64,000 bases of DNA from Olsenella profusa F0195 (GCF_000468755.1 NZ_AWEZ01000069.1:86021-150020); one strand, 5' to 3'. Counted from the first letter of the stretch, positions 8,432-18,141 are shown. Translations and numbers: made by a program. Notes: a model not told the origin generated them from the letters alone.

Positions 8432-8950
8432 TCAGTCCTCCGTTCCTATGATGACGATATTGCAATGACGATTGCGCTCTCGCGTTTGGTCGAAGTCTAC
8501 GAAGTAAATCGATCCCACTGCTCCAATCAGAAGCTCCTTGTCCTTAATGGGAAAGGTCTCACTTGCTCCGAACAGGTCACTGCGCAGGTGCCCATCAGTG
8601 TTCAGCATGGTCCATGCCTGTGCGGGGTAGTCGGGATCCTTTTTTGTCATCCCATAGGCTATGTGTTTGGGGCCCGGACTATGGTATTGGTTCTCGGTCG
8701 TCTGTCGTGGGGCAATTCTGTCCAGCATTTGATCGAGATCAACATGAAGGTATTCGTCACCATAGTAGTTGCGATCATGCATGAACTCATCAAAGTAGAC
8801 TGAGCAGGTCGTATGGGCAGACGCAATAGTACATATACCGTTTCGAACAGCGCTCTCAGCTACAATGCCCCTGACGTTCTCGGTGATGTTGTGGTATGAG
8901 GGACGTCCACTGACGGTATGCAAATCTATCCTTGCATGATGGACAATCAT
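8432..8950 (-). CDS. YjbQ / UPF0047 family protein
   Basis: A 172-residue member of the YjbQ (UPF0047) family. Diagnostic residues are the TIASAHTTCSVYFDE histidine cluster near residue 46, HVDLDQML, and a late GSIYFVDFDQTRERN. Some family members have weak thiamine-phosphate synthase activity but the true function is unknown. Presence inside a PTS operon, 5 bases before the SIS gene and just after the PTS IIB gene, suggests a sugar-phosphate-related role. Confidence 0.85.
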   Translation of the reverse strand: MIVHHARIDLHTVSGRPSYHNITENVRGIVAESAVRNGICTIASAHTTCSVYFDEFMHDRNYYGDEYLHVDLDQMLDRIAPRQTTENQYHSPGPKHIAYGMTKKDPDYPAQAWTMLNTDGHLRSDLFGASETFPIKDKELLIGAVGSIYFVDFDQTRERNRHCNIVIIGTED

Positions 8951-8958
8951 CTCGTCAC

Positions 8959-9249
8959 CTACAAGTTAAGTTGTTCTTTAATCTGATCAAAGACGACGTT
9001 GGCTCCAACGCCTGTAAGGATGGCGAGACCATTTATGACCTTGTCCTGGATGTAGCTCGGAACCTGTGTCGTCGTAAGGACGGCATCGTAGTGACCATCT
9101 TGGATGTTGTCGATTTCTGAGGCTACGGCGGACTGTCTGATTTCTACAGTATTGCGTAGTCCTTCGCTATCTAACCACTGCTCCACTTTGTTTCTGACAA
9201 TTGTCGAGGTCGCATGGCCAGCACCACACATAATCAAAAGCTTTTTCAT
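8959..9249 (-). CDS. PTS galactitol-type EIIB
   Basis: A 96-residue cytoplasmic phosphocarrier of the lactate/galactitol class EIIB. The phosphorylated cysteine is in LLIMCGAGHATSTIV (Cys8-Gly-Ala-Gly), then the usual alternating alpha/beta fold. It passes phosphate from EIIA to the incoming sugar on EIIC. Placed between the IIC and YjbQ genes with short gaps; AAGGGG precedes the ATG. Confidence 0.9.
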   Translation of the reverse strand: MKKLLIMCGAGHATSTIVRNKVEQWLDSEGLRNTVEIRQSAVASEIDNIQDGHYDAVLTTTQVPSYIQDKVINGLAILTGVGANVVFDQIKEQLNL

Positions 9250-9299
9250 GTTCTTATGCCCCTTGAGTTATGCTGCACGATGGGTATGGATGTGATCTT

Positions 9300-10628
9300 C
9301 TAAGCTTGGTTCCATTTCTTGATGCGGTTCATGTAGAACAGGATTCCGAGTAAGATTACGGTGAGTATGCCAACGCCTGCGTACCCAAAGAACTGCGCTG
9401 ACCCCAGAGTTATAACGTTGGGCCAAAGGCCTGCGGTTACAAATGAAACGATGCTTCCTCCTGCATCGTAACCGGCAATCTGGTAGGCACTGGTGAAGGC
9501 GGGAGCAATCCATGTGGAGAGATAGAGCATGGTAACAACGTAGACCGCACTGCCAAGCACGGAACGAATGATGTCTCCCCGATATGCGGCAACGGTAAGA
9601 CAGAGTGCATAGACAAGCATGGGAAGATCGCCGAGAGGCAAGACCTTGTTTCCAGGGAGAATAACTGCAAGGAGCAAGGTAACAGGAATCATGAGGAGAG
9701 AGACGGCAAGGACGGCAGGATTACCAACAGTAAGAGCTGCATCCATGCCAATGTTGAGCGTCTTACCATGTAGATGCTTTGAGGTGAATTCTTGGGTTGC
9801 GCCTGCAATTGGAGTGAGGCCTTCCATGAACATCGCGATCATCTTGGGAAGCAATGCCAAGACCGCTGCCGTCTCCATGCCTAGCTGACAGATGTGACCG
9901 AACTCGAAACCGGCGAGAACGCCCATGACAATGCCAATGATGAACCCAATGATGATGGGATTGCCAAAGAAACCAAACTTCTTCTGAATAGTTTCTGGAT
10001 CGATTTCAGTCCTCTTGAAGAAGGGAATATGATCGAAGAGCCAGTTGATAGGAGTTGCAAGGACGAGACCGGAGAGGGCCATCACATGCGTGATGGATAT
10101 ACCTGGTAGGTTGAAAAATTCACTAACCTTGGGTTGGAACGCATCGGCAAGAATGAGCTCAATGAGGAAGAATGGAACCATAACGAGAATGGCGAGCAAG
10201 TAATCACCCGTCACGCCCCAAGTCATGATACCGACGAATGCCGATTGCCAGAGGTTCCAGATATCAACGTTAAGGGTTTTGGTGAGCCCCGTGAAAATAA
10301 GTACGAGGTTGATGAAGATGGCGATAGGAATGATGATGATTCCCAAGGTAGTCGAGAAGGCGAGTGGACCACCTATACCGTTCCCCACATCCAGAATGCT
10401 TAGGGAGAGGCCAAAGTTGGAGACCATGGCCTGAACGGCGGGCTCCAAGGCGGTGGATAGGATACTGATGATGGCATTGGTGCCAATCATACCGATGCCT
10501 ACGGTCAGTCCCGCGAGAATGGCCTTGGTAGGCCTAAGCTGGACTATCAAACCAAGTATGATAATGACGATGGGAATAAGGACGATGCCGCCCAGGCTGG
10601 TAACGAAATTAAGTGCCAATTGAAGCAT
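9300..10628 (-). CDS. PTS galactitol-type EIIC
   Basis: A 442-residue polytopic membrane permease with about ten to twelve hydrophobic segments, of the GatC family. Family stretches include GNGIGGPLAFSTTLGIIIIP, DAFQPKVSEFFNLPGISITH, and TPIAGATQEF. It forms the transport channel for a sugar or polyol that is phosphorylated on entry. I chose ATG 10628 because GGAAGGAAG lies directly upstream; a TTG at 10646 would use that ribosome-binding site as coding sequence. The sugar cannot be read from the sequence. Confidence 0.9.
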   Translation of the reverse strand: MLQLALNFVTSLGGIVLIPIVIIILGLIVQLRPTKAILAGLTVGIGMIGTNAIISILSTALEPAVQAMVSNFGLSLSILDVGNGIGGPLAFSTTLGIIIIPIAIFINLVLIFTGLTKTLNVDIWNLWQSAFVGIMTWGVTGDYLLAILVMVPFFLIELILADAFQPKVSEFFNLPGISITHVMALSGLVLATPINWLFDHIPFFKRTEIDPETIQKKFGFFGNPIIIGFIIGIVMGVLAGFEFGHICQLGMETAAVLALLPKMIAMFMEGLTPIAGATQEFTSKHLHGKTLNIGMDAALTVGNPAVLAVSLLMIPVTLLLAVILPGNKVLPLGDLPMLVYALCLTVAAYRGDIIRSVLGSAVYVVTMLYLSTWIAPAFTSAYQIAGYDAGGSIVSFVTAGLWPNVITLGSAQFFGYAGVGILTVILLGILFYMNRIKKWNQA

Positions 10629-10709
10629 TCCTGGACTTCCTTCCAAGCGTGTAAAGTGAATTTAGAATCGTGCACGTACGACGAAGTCTCTGGTGAATAA
10701 GCCTCCGAT

Positions 10710-11165
10710 TCAGCAAATATGGTTCTCCGTAAGAATTGCCTCTAGCATTTCCATGCTTGTGCAGGCCTGCAGACATTTCACAGCTTTCTGGTTGGAGAGC
10801 ATGCCCACAAGGTCACCCAGTGCATCTGCTTGCTCATGCGGTTGGCTCATAGCGATAATGAAGACCAGGATCGCTTGCACAGCCTTATCTCTGTCGATCA
10901 TGTATCGAAAGACAACAGGTTTCTTAAGCGAGACGAATGCAATCTGCGACTTGTTGACAAAACGAGAATCGGTATGCGGAATTGCCACGCCTGTATAACC
11001 GATTTCTAGCCCCGTAGGGTAGTCCTGTTCACGCTTCAGGATGTTTTCTTCGAAATCTGGCTTTACGTCACCTGCATCAAGCAACAATTGAGAGCCGATG
11101 TGTATGACATCCTGAGCATTACGAGCGGATGCATGAAAAGCTGCCAATTTATCATCGAAAAACAT
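10710..11165 (-). CDS. PTS EIIA (fructose/galactitol type)
   Basis: A 150-residue EIIA-2 domain protein. The phospho-histidine lies in YTGVAIPHTDSRFVNKSQIA; a second conserved segment is VFIIAMSQPHEQADAL. It accepts phosphate from HPr and hands it to the EIIB. First gene of the leftward operon; ATG 11165 is preceded by an excellent GGAAGGAGG. The 175 bases to the divergent PRD regulator must hold both promoters. Confidence 0.88.
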   Translation of the reverse strand: MFFDDKLAAFHASARNAQDVIHIGSQLLLDAGDVKPDFEENILKREQDYPTGLEIGYTGVAIPHTDSRFVNKSQIAFVSLKKPVVFRYMIDRDKAVQAILVFIIAMSQPHEQADALGDLVGMLSNQKAVKCLQACTSMEMLEAILTENHIC

Positions 11166-11340
11166 TGCGTACACCTCCTTCCAGAAGGACGTCTGCCCCT
11201 TATTTTTCTCATGAATTTCGTTAAAGAAAAAACGACGAGCCTTCCGCTGCGGAGGAAGTTCTTGATTTGAACTAGATGAATGGCTTTGAGTAAAGTACTC
11301 AAAAGAATGCCTGTGAATCATCTGATACGAGGTGTTGAAA

Positions 11341-13269
11341 ATGAAGATGGGCCCCAACGCACTCATATCCCAACTCATGGAACAAAGTGGCTGGGTGGAT
11401 GCCAAGACCTTGGCGACTATACTGCATGTGACTCCGAGGACGATCAGAAGCTATGTTCGCCGTCTTAATGAGGAGAGCAATGAGATCATTATAGAATCAT
11501 CGTCGCGGGGCTATCGACTCGTGAATAATGAGTTTGGCATACAAACAAGACCAAAATCCTCGACGGGCACTTCGGCGGATAGTCGGGCAGAAAGGCTTAT
11601 CAGAATCCTCTTGGCCACCGATCGACCTCAAAGTATTTACGATATGGCTGACGAGCTACATGTATCTGAGTCAACAATGCAACTTGTCCTTCGAAAGGCA
11701 CGTAAGATTGTTCAGCCATACAAGTTGGTCATATCTCGTGCCCAGGATTCCCTTGTACTTATGGGCAGCGAGCCAGATAAGAGGTGCTTCATCAATCGTA
11801 TACTCATCGGTAGTAGGAACATGGATTTTTCTGCGCTCACGAATAGCACCGTCCTGAAAAACGGCTATGACGTGCACAAACTCAAGTATGCAATTACGGA
11901 CGCACTTGCTGAGCACGGACTGACCTGTGATGACTATGGCCTCAACAATATGGTGATGCATCTGGCCATTATGCTGAGTAGGATTGAAGCACAGCAAAGA
12001 ATGACTGCCGAAGAAGCACCGACTACTGGCAACGCATCCCCAGAGGTCATGTGTGCCACCGAGGTATGCATGGCGCTGGGAGAGTCCCTTGGCATCAGCA
12101 TCGATGATCTAGACAGGTTCTATTTTGCTTTGGTGATAGAAGCAAACACCCGACGAGCAACGGCAGCTGGAATCATGACAAGTGGAAATGCGCCAGTATT
12201 CGAGGAACGGGACCTCTCGATTGCCGAACATGCCGCAGAAAGGGTGTCCACGACCTATTGCCTAGAGCGATTCTCCACCGAGTTCATTCAGCAGCTTGCT
12301 GTACACATACATGCGCTTATCAGTCGTGCCGCCACTAACACCTTTGTATATAACCCGCTGGTTAACGAGGTAAGATCAGAGTACCCCCTGATTCATGATA
12401 TGGCAGTCGTTATGGCAGATGCCATCTCCCGTGAGGCGAGCATCAGGCTGACAGAGGATGAGATCGCATTTTTTACCTTTCACATCGGTGGGTACCTGCA
12501 GAATAGGTGCATGATAGATCGGGACTGTGTTACTTGCGTTGTCCTCTATATCAATTATCACAATATGCAGGACTATTTTATCCAGCGACTCCGAAGTCTT
12601 TTTAAGACTCAGTTGCAAATCATTTCGGTGCAGAGTGTCTTTGATTACGATTCGACTCGACTAGACTGTGAATTGATATTGTCACCATTGGAGGTGGATG
12701 TTCCGGAGGGCTGTAGGAGGGTAGTCATAAGTCCACTCTTTGGGAGAGAAGATGAAGAGGCGGTACGCAAGGCTGTCAACGAGATATCCCAAAAGAAGAG
12801 AGGAAGGCAGCTAGAATCCACTATTGCGCAGTTCTTGAGGCCTGACTTCTTTAAGCTTAACTTTTATCCTGGAAACTATGACGAGTTGATTGCAGCTATG
12901 GTTTTGGATTGTCTTGATAAGGGGCTGGTTGGCGAGGGTTATCTTGAGAAGGTTCTTGAGCGTGAAGCGTTGTCACCAACAGTCTTTGACAATCTCGTGG
13001 CTGTGCCACATACAGTGGAACCTGCGGCTCTGAGGTCGTTTCTATACCTCGTCATCAACGATCGGCCGGTTGCATGGGGACAATCAAGTGCCAATATCAT
13101 ACTTCTACTGGGGATTTCCGAGAATGATAGGGAATCTTTTACAAATTTCTACAGCGATTTTCTCTCTATACTCAGTAATGCAAAAAATGCGAGTGAGCTT
13201 ATCGGTAGCGTCTCATACGAGGACTTCATGAGACGTCTTACAGCACTTCTCAAGGTCCGGCATAACTAA
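11341..13269 (+). CDS. PRD-domain PTS transcription regulator (BglG/MtlR type)
   Basis: A 642-residue regulator: N-terminal winged HTH (about 10-60, LATILHVTPRTIRSYVRRLN), a second HTH (about 90-140, YDMADELHVSESTMQLVLRK), two PRD domains (about 180-390) with conserved His residues, an EIIB-like domain (about 400-490) and a C-terminal EIIA-like domain (about 495-640) whose VAVPHTVEPAALR holds the phospho-His. Such proteins activate PTS operons depending on phosphorylation by HPr and EIIB. It is divergent from the galactitol-type PTS operon it presumably controls. I prefer ATG 11341 over GTG 11332 because GAGGTG is then correctly spaced. Confidence 0.9.
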   Translation: MKMGPNALISQLMEQSGWVDAKTLATILHVTPRTIRSYVRRLNEESNEIIIESSSRGYRLVNNEFGIQTRPKSSTGTSADSRAERLIRILLATDRPQSIYDMADELHVSESTMQLVLRKARKIVQPYKLVISRAQDSLVLMGSEPDKRCFINRILIGSRNMDFSALTNSTVLKNGYDVHKLKYAITDALAEHGLTCDDYGLNNMVMHLAIMLSRIEAQQRMTAEEAPTTGNASPEVMCATEVCMALGESLGISIDDLDRFYFALVIEANTRRATAAGIMTSGNAPVFEERDLSIAEHAAERVSTTYCLERFSTEFIQQLAVHIHALISRAATNTFVYNPLVNEVRSEYPLIHDMAVVMADAISREASIRLTEDEIAFFTFHIGGYLQNRCMIDRDCVTCVVLYINYHNMQDYFIQRLRSLFKTQLQIISVQSVFDYDSTRLDCELILSPLEVDVPEGCRRVVISPLFGREDEEAVRKAVNEISQKKRGRQLESTIAQFLRPDFFKLNFYPGNYDELIAAMVLDCLDKGLVGEGYLEKVLEREALSPTVFDNLVAVPHTVEPAALRSFLYLVINDRPVAWGQSSANIILLLGISENDRESFTNFYSDFLSILSNAKNASELIGSVSYEDFMRRLTALLKVRHN

Positions 13270-13285
13270 CACCCATGGTCTCTGT

Positions 13286-13304
13286 AAGACATGTATGTCT
13301 TTCT
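13286..13304 (+). terminator. Weak terminator after PRD regulator
   Basis: Short 7-bp perfect hairpin (AAGACAT 13286-13292, ATGTCTT 13295-13301) followed by TCT, 17 bases after the stop. Weak by itself. Confidence 0.4.
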
Positions 13305-13427
13305 AGCGTGGTACAGGCTCTCACATATTGTTTTTGACGCATCCTCTCACATGGATGACCCATGTCCGGCTGGTAGAATTCATCCATGCGTTTAAGATAG
13401 CAATGCTACGCTGCGAGGAGGGCTTGG

Positions 13428-14765
13428 ATGAAGTACTTCGGCACCGACGGCTTTCGAGGGAGGGCCAACGAGGGGCTCAACGTCGAGCATGCCTTCAAGA
13501 TCGGCCGCTTCGTGGGGTGGTACTACGGTGCGCGCCAAGAGCGCAAGGCCCGCATCATCATCGGCAAGGACACACGCCGCTCCAGCTACATGTTTGAGTC
13601 TGCCCTGGTGAGCGGGCTGGTTGCCAGTGGTGCGGACGCCTACATGCTGCACGTGATCCCCACGCCCGGCGTCTCGTACGAGACGGTGGACGGCCGCTTC
13701 GACTGCGGCATCATGATCACCGCCTCCCACAACCCCTACTCCGACAACGGCATCAAGCTGGTCAACGACGAGGGCTACAAGATGGACGAGGACGTCCTCG
13801 AGAAGATCGAGGCCTACATCGACGGCAAGGTGGACGTGCCGCTCGCGACGGGCGACGCCATCGGCTGCACCGTGGACTACATGCAGGGGCGCAACCGCTA
13901 CATCGCGCACCTCATCGCCAGCGCCAACTTCTCCCTCCAGGGGGTGAAGGTGGGCCTGGACTGCGCGAACGGCGCCGCCTCCAGCGTGGCCAAGCCCGTG
14001 TTCGATGCCCTGGGCGCCGACGTGCGCGTGATCAACAACGCCCCCAACGGCTACAACATCAACGTGGACTGCGGCAGCACCCACATGGAGCGCCTCCAGC
14101 GCCACGTGCTCGAGCAGGGCCTGGACGTGGGCTTTGCCTATGACGGCGACGCCGACCGCTGCCTGGCCGTGGACGAGCGCGGCCACGTGATCGACGGCGA
14201 CCTCATCCTCTACATCTGCGGCAAGTACCTGCACAAGCACGGCCGTCTCGCCGCGGGCACCGTCGTCCCCACGGTCATGAGCAACTTCGGCCTGTTCAAG
14301 GCGTTCGACGAGGCGAGCCTCTCCTACGTGAAGACCGACGTGGGCGACAAGAACGTCTACGCCTGCATGCGCAAGAACGGCTACTCGCTCGGCGGCGAGC
14401 AGTCCGGGCACATCATCTTCGGCGACATCGAGTGCACGGGCGATGGCATCATGACGTCGCTGCGCATCATGGAGGTCATGCGCGCCGAGCGCGAGACCCT
14501 CTCGCAGCTGGCGGCTCCCGTCAAGCTCTACCCCCAGCGGCTCGACAACGTGCGCGTGACCGACAAGCATGAGGCCATGGAGGCGCCCGCCGTGCGCGAG
14601 GCCATCGGGCAGGCGGAGCGGTTCCTGAGGGGCAACGGCCGCGTGCTCGTGCGAGCCTCGGGCACCGAACCCCTCGTGCGCGTGCTGGCCGAGGCGCCCG
14701 ACAACGACCTCTGCAGGCAGGCAAACGACATCGTGCTCACGGCCCTGGAGCCCTTCAGGGCGTGA
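13428..14765 (+). CDS. glmM: Phosphoglucosamine mutase
   Basis: Converts glucosamine-6-P to glucosamine-1-P for UDP-GlcNAc and peptidoglycan synthesis. 445 residues, standard length. It opens MKYFGTDGFRGRANEGLN, the phosphoserine loop is IMITASHNPYSDNGIK, the metal-binding loop DGDADRC, and the sugar-binding GGEQSGHIIF and late RASGTEPLVRV are all intact. GC content jumps back up here compared with the PTS island to the left, marking return to core chromosome. GAGGAGG precedes the ATG. Confidence 0.97.
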   Translation: MKYFGTDGFRGRANEGLNVEHAFKIGRFVGWYYGARQERKARIIIGKDTRRSSYMFESALVSGLVASGADAYMLHVIPTPGVSYETVDGRFDCGIMITASHNPYSDNGIKLVNDEGYKMDEDVLEKIEAYIDGKVDVPLATGDAIGCTVDYMQGRNRYIAHLIASANFSLQGVKVGLDCANGAASSVAKPVFDALGADVRVINNAPNGYNINVDCGSTHMERLQRHVLEQGLDVGFAYDGDADRCLAVDERGHVIDGDLILYICGKYLHKHGRLAAGTVVPTVMSNFGLFKAFDEASLSYVKTDVGDKNVYACMRKNGYSLGGEQSGHIIFGDIECTGDGIMTSLRIMEVMRAERETLSQLAAPVKLYPQRLDNVRVTDKHEAMEAPAVREAIGQAERFLRGNGRVLVRASGTEPLVRVLAEAPDNDLCRQANDIVLTALEPFRA

Positions 14766-15190
14766 TGTGACGGGGCCGTGTGGCCCTCACAATCCATAAT
14801 GTGTAGGCTCAATAGGAGGGACTGCCCTTTCTGTTTGGGCGATTGGTCGCATGCTGCCGTTCCCTAGGCGGCCAGGCCCGGGAGCTCGCAAGGTCCTGCC
14901 GTTCGGCAGATTGAGCCGGCCAATGGTCCAACGGTGATTCGTTGGACGTCATACGACCTTTACCGTCCCCCGACCGCGTTGCCTTGGCCTCTGCTCCCAA
15001 GGTCATGACGGCCGATGCCCCATTTTTCTCGCACCTCTCAATCCAGGCTCCCGAGTATCCAGAGCACTATCCGTCCAACCTTTTGCAGGTTACCTGCAAA
15101 AGGTGAGATTTTTGCACCATGAAGGCGTACCTACACTCGACCTCAAAGAGGTCCTCAAAAGGATGGACTCTCAACGTGAGGGGGTATCAC
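14766..15190. other. Long intergenic region with several dyads
   Basis: No credible gene. A small hairpin just after the glmM stop (GGGCC/GGCCC around 14774-14786) may end that transcript. Two further dyads are CTGCCG/CGGCAG (14896-14909) and GTCCAACG/CGTTGGAC (14926-14947). The strongest is the palindrome at 15078-15104, listed separately. The size suggests a regulated promoter for the sorbitol operon. Confidence 0.5.
15078..15104. promoter_or_regulatory. Perfect palindrome, candidate operator of the sorbitol operon
   Basis: Thirteen-base arms ACCTTTTGCAGGT (15078-15090) and its exact complement (15092-15104) around a single T, about 87 bases before srlD. The symmetric form with almost no loop resembles a protein-binding site more than a transcript hairpin. 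The PRD regulator encoded in the operon is the obvious candidate binder. Confidence 0.55.
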
Positions 15191-15991
15191 ATGGAAAAGC
15201 AGTGGTTGGAACTTGAGGACAAGGTCGCTATTGTCACCGGCGCGGCATCGGGCATTGGGAGGCATGTGGCCGAAGTTCTGAAGTCGGTTGGTGCCAAGGT
15301 GGTCGTGGCCGACCTCACGGTGGAGACCGGCGACGAGCTGGAGGGCATGTACTGCGTCAAGTGCAACGTCTCCGATTCCGACAGCGTCACCACAATGACC
15401 AAAGCCGTCATGGACAGGTACGGGTCCATAGATGTTCTCGTCAACAACGCTGGTCTCAACAGGCCACGTCTGCTCGTGGACGTCAAGGGCGAGAAGCCCC
15501 AGTATGAGCTCGATGTCAAGGACTTCGACCTCATGTTCGACGTGAACGTCAAGGGGCTCTTCCTCGTTGCCCAGGCCTGTGCCCGTCAGATGATCAAACA
15601 GGGTAGAGGCGTCATCATCAACATGTCCTCCGCCTCAGGCAAGGAGGGGTCGGTGGGTCAGTCCGCCTATTCCGCCACCAAGGGTGCCGTCGATTCCTTC
15701 ACGCGCTCGTGGGGCAAGGAGATCAGCCCGTATGGGGTGCGCGTCGTCGCCGTGGCTCCGGACATCATGGAGGCCACCGGCCTTCGCACCCCTGCCTACG
15801 AGGAGGCCCTTGCCTATACGCGCGGCACCACGCCCGACAAGCTGAACACGGACTACAAGAAGTCCATCCCCCTGGGTCGTCCTGGCAAGCTTGACGAGGT
15901 TGCCTGGACCGTGGCGTTCCTCGCTTCGGATCGTGGTGGCTACATCACGGGCACCACGATTAACATCTCTGGTGGCAAGTCACGCGGCTAG
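15191..15991 (+). CDS. srlD: Sorbitol-6-phosphate 2-dehydrogenase (SDR)
   Basis: Oxidises D-glucitol-6-P to fructose-6-P with NAD+. The 266-residue short-chain dehydrogenase shows the cofactor loop VTGAASGIG, NNAG, catalytic Ser in NMSSASG, and YSATKGA (Tyr-Lys). It resembles SorD-type enzymes in the stretch DVNVKGLFLVAQACARQM and the ending TGTTINISGGKSRG. ATG 15191 follows GAGGGGG; the frame extends 24 codons upstream without a ribosome site. First gene of the sorbitol operon. Confidence 0.9.
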   Translation: MEKQWLELEDKVAIVTGAASGIGRHVAEVLKSVGAKVVVADLTVETGDELEGMYCVKCNVSDSDSVTTMTKAVMDRYGSIDVLVNNAGLNRPRLLVDVKGEKPQYELDVKDFDLMFDVNVKGLFLVAQACARQMIKQGRGVIINMSSASGKEGSVGQSAYSATKGAVDSFTRSWGKEISPYGVRVVAVAPDIMEATGLRTPAYEEALAYTRGTTPDKLNTDYKKSIPLGRPGKLDEVAWTVAFLASDRGGYITGTTINISGGKSRG

Positions 15992-16161
15992 CCGATTCAA
16001 GCATCTCTGGAGCGTATTCGATTGATCTGCTCCTGCTCTCGTTCCCATTTCCGGTCCGGCATGCCAGAACTTGAACCTCCTGCGATGCCTTTTACTGCCT
16101 ATCGTCTTACACCCCCTCAGTCTCGTACTGTCCTTGCCCGTGTCCTCGAAAGGATGCCTTG

Positions 16162-18066
16162 ATGCCACTGGCTGCTAACAACAGGATCTTGGCAATCATC
16201 AGCTACTTCTCGAAGCATGCCTCGTCAAGCTTTGGAGAGCTGGCTGCACGCCTGGGAGTCAGCATGAGGACGGTGCGCAATGACATCAAGCAGTTGAATG
16301 ACCTGTTGCAAGGGTCCGCTTCGATTGAGGCCGATCGGGGCACGCTCAGGCTCTATGTGTACCAGGAGAAGCGCTACGCAGAGATCTTGGGTGGCTTGGC
16401 CGAAAGTACCCTTGGCGAGGACACCCCCGAGCGGCGTCAGGCACGCCTGTTTGGATTGCTGGCGCGCGCGACCAAGCCCATGACCATGGCCGACCTGGCG
16501 GGCATGCTCTTCGTGAGCCGTGCGACGCTGGCAGGCGATGTGACCCAGCTGAGGAAGGACATCGCTGGGTACGGTCTGACCATCCTCGGCAAGGAGAACT
16601 CCGGCCTCACGCTCGACGGCGATGAGATCGAGATTCGCCTCTACCTGCTCGAGCGGGCATATGACGCCGTCTATGGCAACGAGTCGCTGCCCGAGGACAT
16701 CGTGCGGGCTGTTTCCGAGGGCGCCCATCGCATTTCGGCCGAGGAGAGCGTCTGTCAGTCGCTCATGCGCTACGTGACCGTCATGTGCGATCGCTTTGGG
16801 CATGGACATGCCATCGGCGCGCTGAGCGACCAGGTGAGCGAGCTGGCACGGACGCCCGAATACACCCTTGTTGACACCCTCGTCAACGCCATGGAGAAGA
16901 TGTCTGGCGACTCGTATCCCCAGAAGGAGCGCCTCTTTGTCTCTCTGGCGATCATGGGCACGCGTGTTCCTGGCGATGCCGGCGAGGTTGCGCCCATCGA
17001 GCTCGATTCCGAAGTGGTTTCCCTCATGCACGAGATCATACGGGCCGTCTCGGATGAGCTCAACGTCTCCGTGTCCTTCGGGGACCTTACCAACGAGCTT
17101 CTGTATCACATCAAATACATGCTCAATCGCCTGCGCTACTCCATTCTGCTCGAGAATCCGCTGCTGGATGACATCCGGAGACGCTATCCCCTCGAATACG
17201 CCATTGCGGGTGTGGCCTCGAAGGTCATAGAAGAGCACTGCGACGTGAAGGTGCCAGACGGCGAACGTGGCTACCTCGCGGCGTACTTCGGGGTTCTCAT
17301 GGAGCGCCTGCGCAGCCAGCGTCCGCGTACGGTACGTGTTGCCATCGTGGCGGGGTCAGAGCGTATCACGGCGTGTCTCATAGAGGCCCAGCTGCACAAG
17401 GTGCTCGACGAGGGCATGCAGACGTCATTGTTCACGCGTTCGGAGGTCGACGAAGGGATCCTCAGGAACTTCGACATCGTCCTGAGCACGGCGGCGCTTC
17501 CCTTTGACATGGATGTGCCCGTCATCATCGTTCGCGAGGTCTTCGACGCCACCGAGCTTGTCGAGCGCATGCAACGAGCCCTCTCGTGGGCCTCGCCCCT
17601 TTCGTCCGCTACGGCTGCAGTGCGCACGGCAATCACCGGACACCTGAATGAAGACCACTTCTTCGTCCTTGATGCCAGCAAGGGCTATAGGGATGGCATA
17701 GAGAGCATGGCGGGCAGGCTTGAGGAGATGGGCGAGCTTGACGAAGGCTTTCTGGACCGCCTGCGCGAGCGCGAGCATCAGCATCGCATGGCGTTCGGCA
17801 ACGGCGTGGCGCTCCCTCACTGCCTTCAGCTGGCGACGGGGAATGTCGCCCTTGCGCTTGGCGTCTACCCGCATCCCGTCCTCTATGGGGAGGAGGTCAT
17901 AAAGGTGGTCTTCCTGTTGGGCGTACCCGCGGCGGATGGGGACAAGGGGGCGAGCATCATCAGGTACTACGACGAGATCGTCTCCGTTTCCCAGGATGAA
18001 GAGCTGGTGGACAGGCTTTCGGAGACACGGGACTTTCGGGCGGCAATCAGGGTGCTGCAAGGATGA
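16162..18066 (+). CDS. PRD-domain PTS regulator of the sorbitol operon
   Basis: A 634-residue BglG/MtlR-type regulator: N-terminal HTH (about 5-60, LAARLGVSMRTVRNDIKQLN), second HTH (about 95-145, LAGMLFVSRATLAGDVTQLR), two PRDs (about 170-400), an EIIB-like segment (about 395-480) and a C-terminal EIIA-2 domain (about 490-634) with GNGVALPHCLQLATGN containing the phospho-His. It lies 170 bases after srlD and 75 before gutM, so it should control this operon, as GutR/SrlR-type activators do elsewhere. Because the sorbitol EIIA of this operon lacks its active histidine, a donor role of this EIIA domain is a possibility worth testing. Confidence 0.88.
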   Translation: MPLAANNRILAIISYFSKHASSSFGELAARLGVSMRTVRNDIKQLNDLLQGSASIEADRGTLRLYVYQEKRYAEILGGLAESTLGEDTPERRQARLFGLLARATKPMTMADLAGMLFVSRATLAGDVTQLRKDIAGYGLTILGKENSGLTLDGDEIEIRLYLLERAYDAVYGNESLPEDIVRAVSEGAHRISAEESVCQSLMRYVTVMCDRFGHGHAIGALSDQVSELARTPEYTLVDTLVNAMEKMSGDSYPQKERLFVSLAIMGTRVPGDAGEVAPIELDSEVVSLMHEIIRAVSDELNVSVSFGDLTNELLYHIKYMLNRLRYSILLENPLLDDIRRRYPLEYAIAGVASKVIEEHCDVKVPDGERGYLAAYFGVLMERLRSQRPRTVRVAIVAGSERITACLIEAQLHKVLDEGMQTSLFTRSEVDEGILRNFDIVLSTAALPFDMDVPVIIVREVFDATELVERMQRALSWASPLSSATAAVRTAITGHLNEDHFFVLDASKGYRDGIESMAGRLEEMGELDEGFLDRLREREHQHRMAFGNGVALPHCLQLATGNVALALGVYPHPVLYGEEVIKVVFLLGVPAADGDKGASIIRYYDEIVSVSQDEELVDRLSETRDFRAAIRVLQG

Positions 18067-18141
18067 CCATGCACCTTTGAGAGTTCTGTGGTTGGGAGAT
18101 GGCGCTCGTCCGTGGCGCCCAGAGGGAGGAAGGGGACTGAC

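Noticed and set aside
13392..14570. 392-codon frame antisense to glmM
   Set aside because: Val/His/Gly-rich composition typical of shadows, no family match, while glmM is unmistakable.
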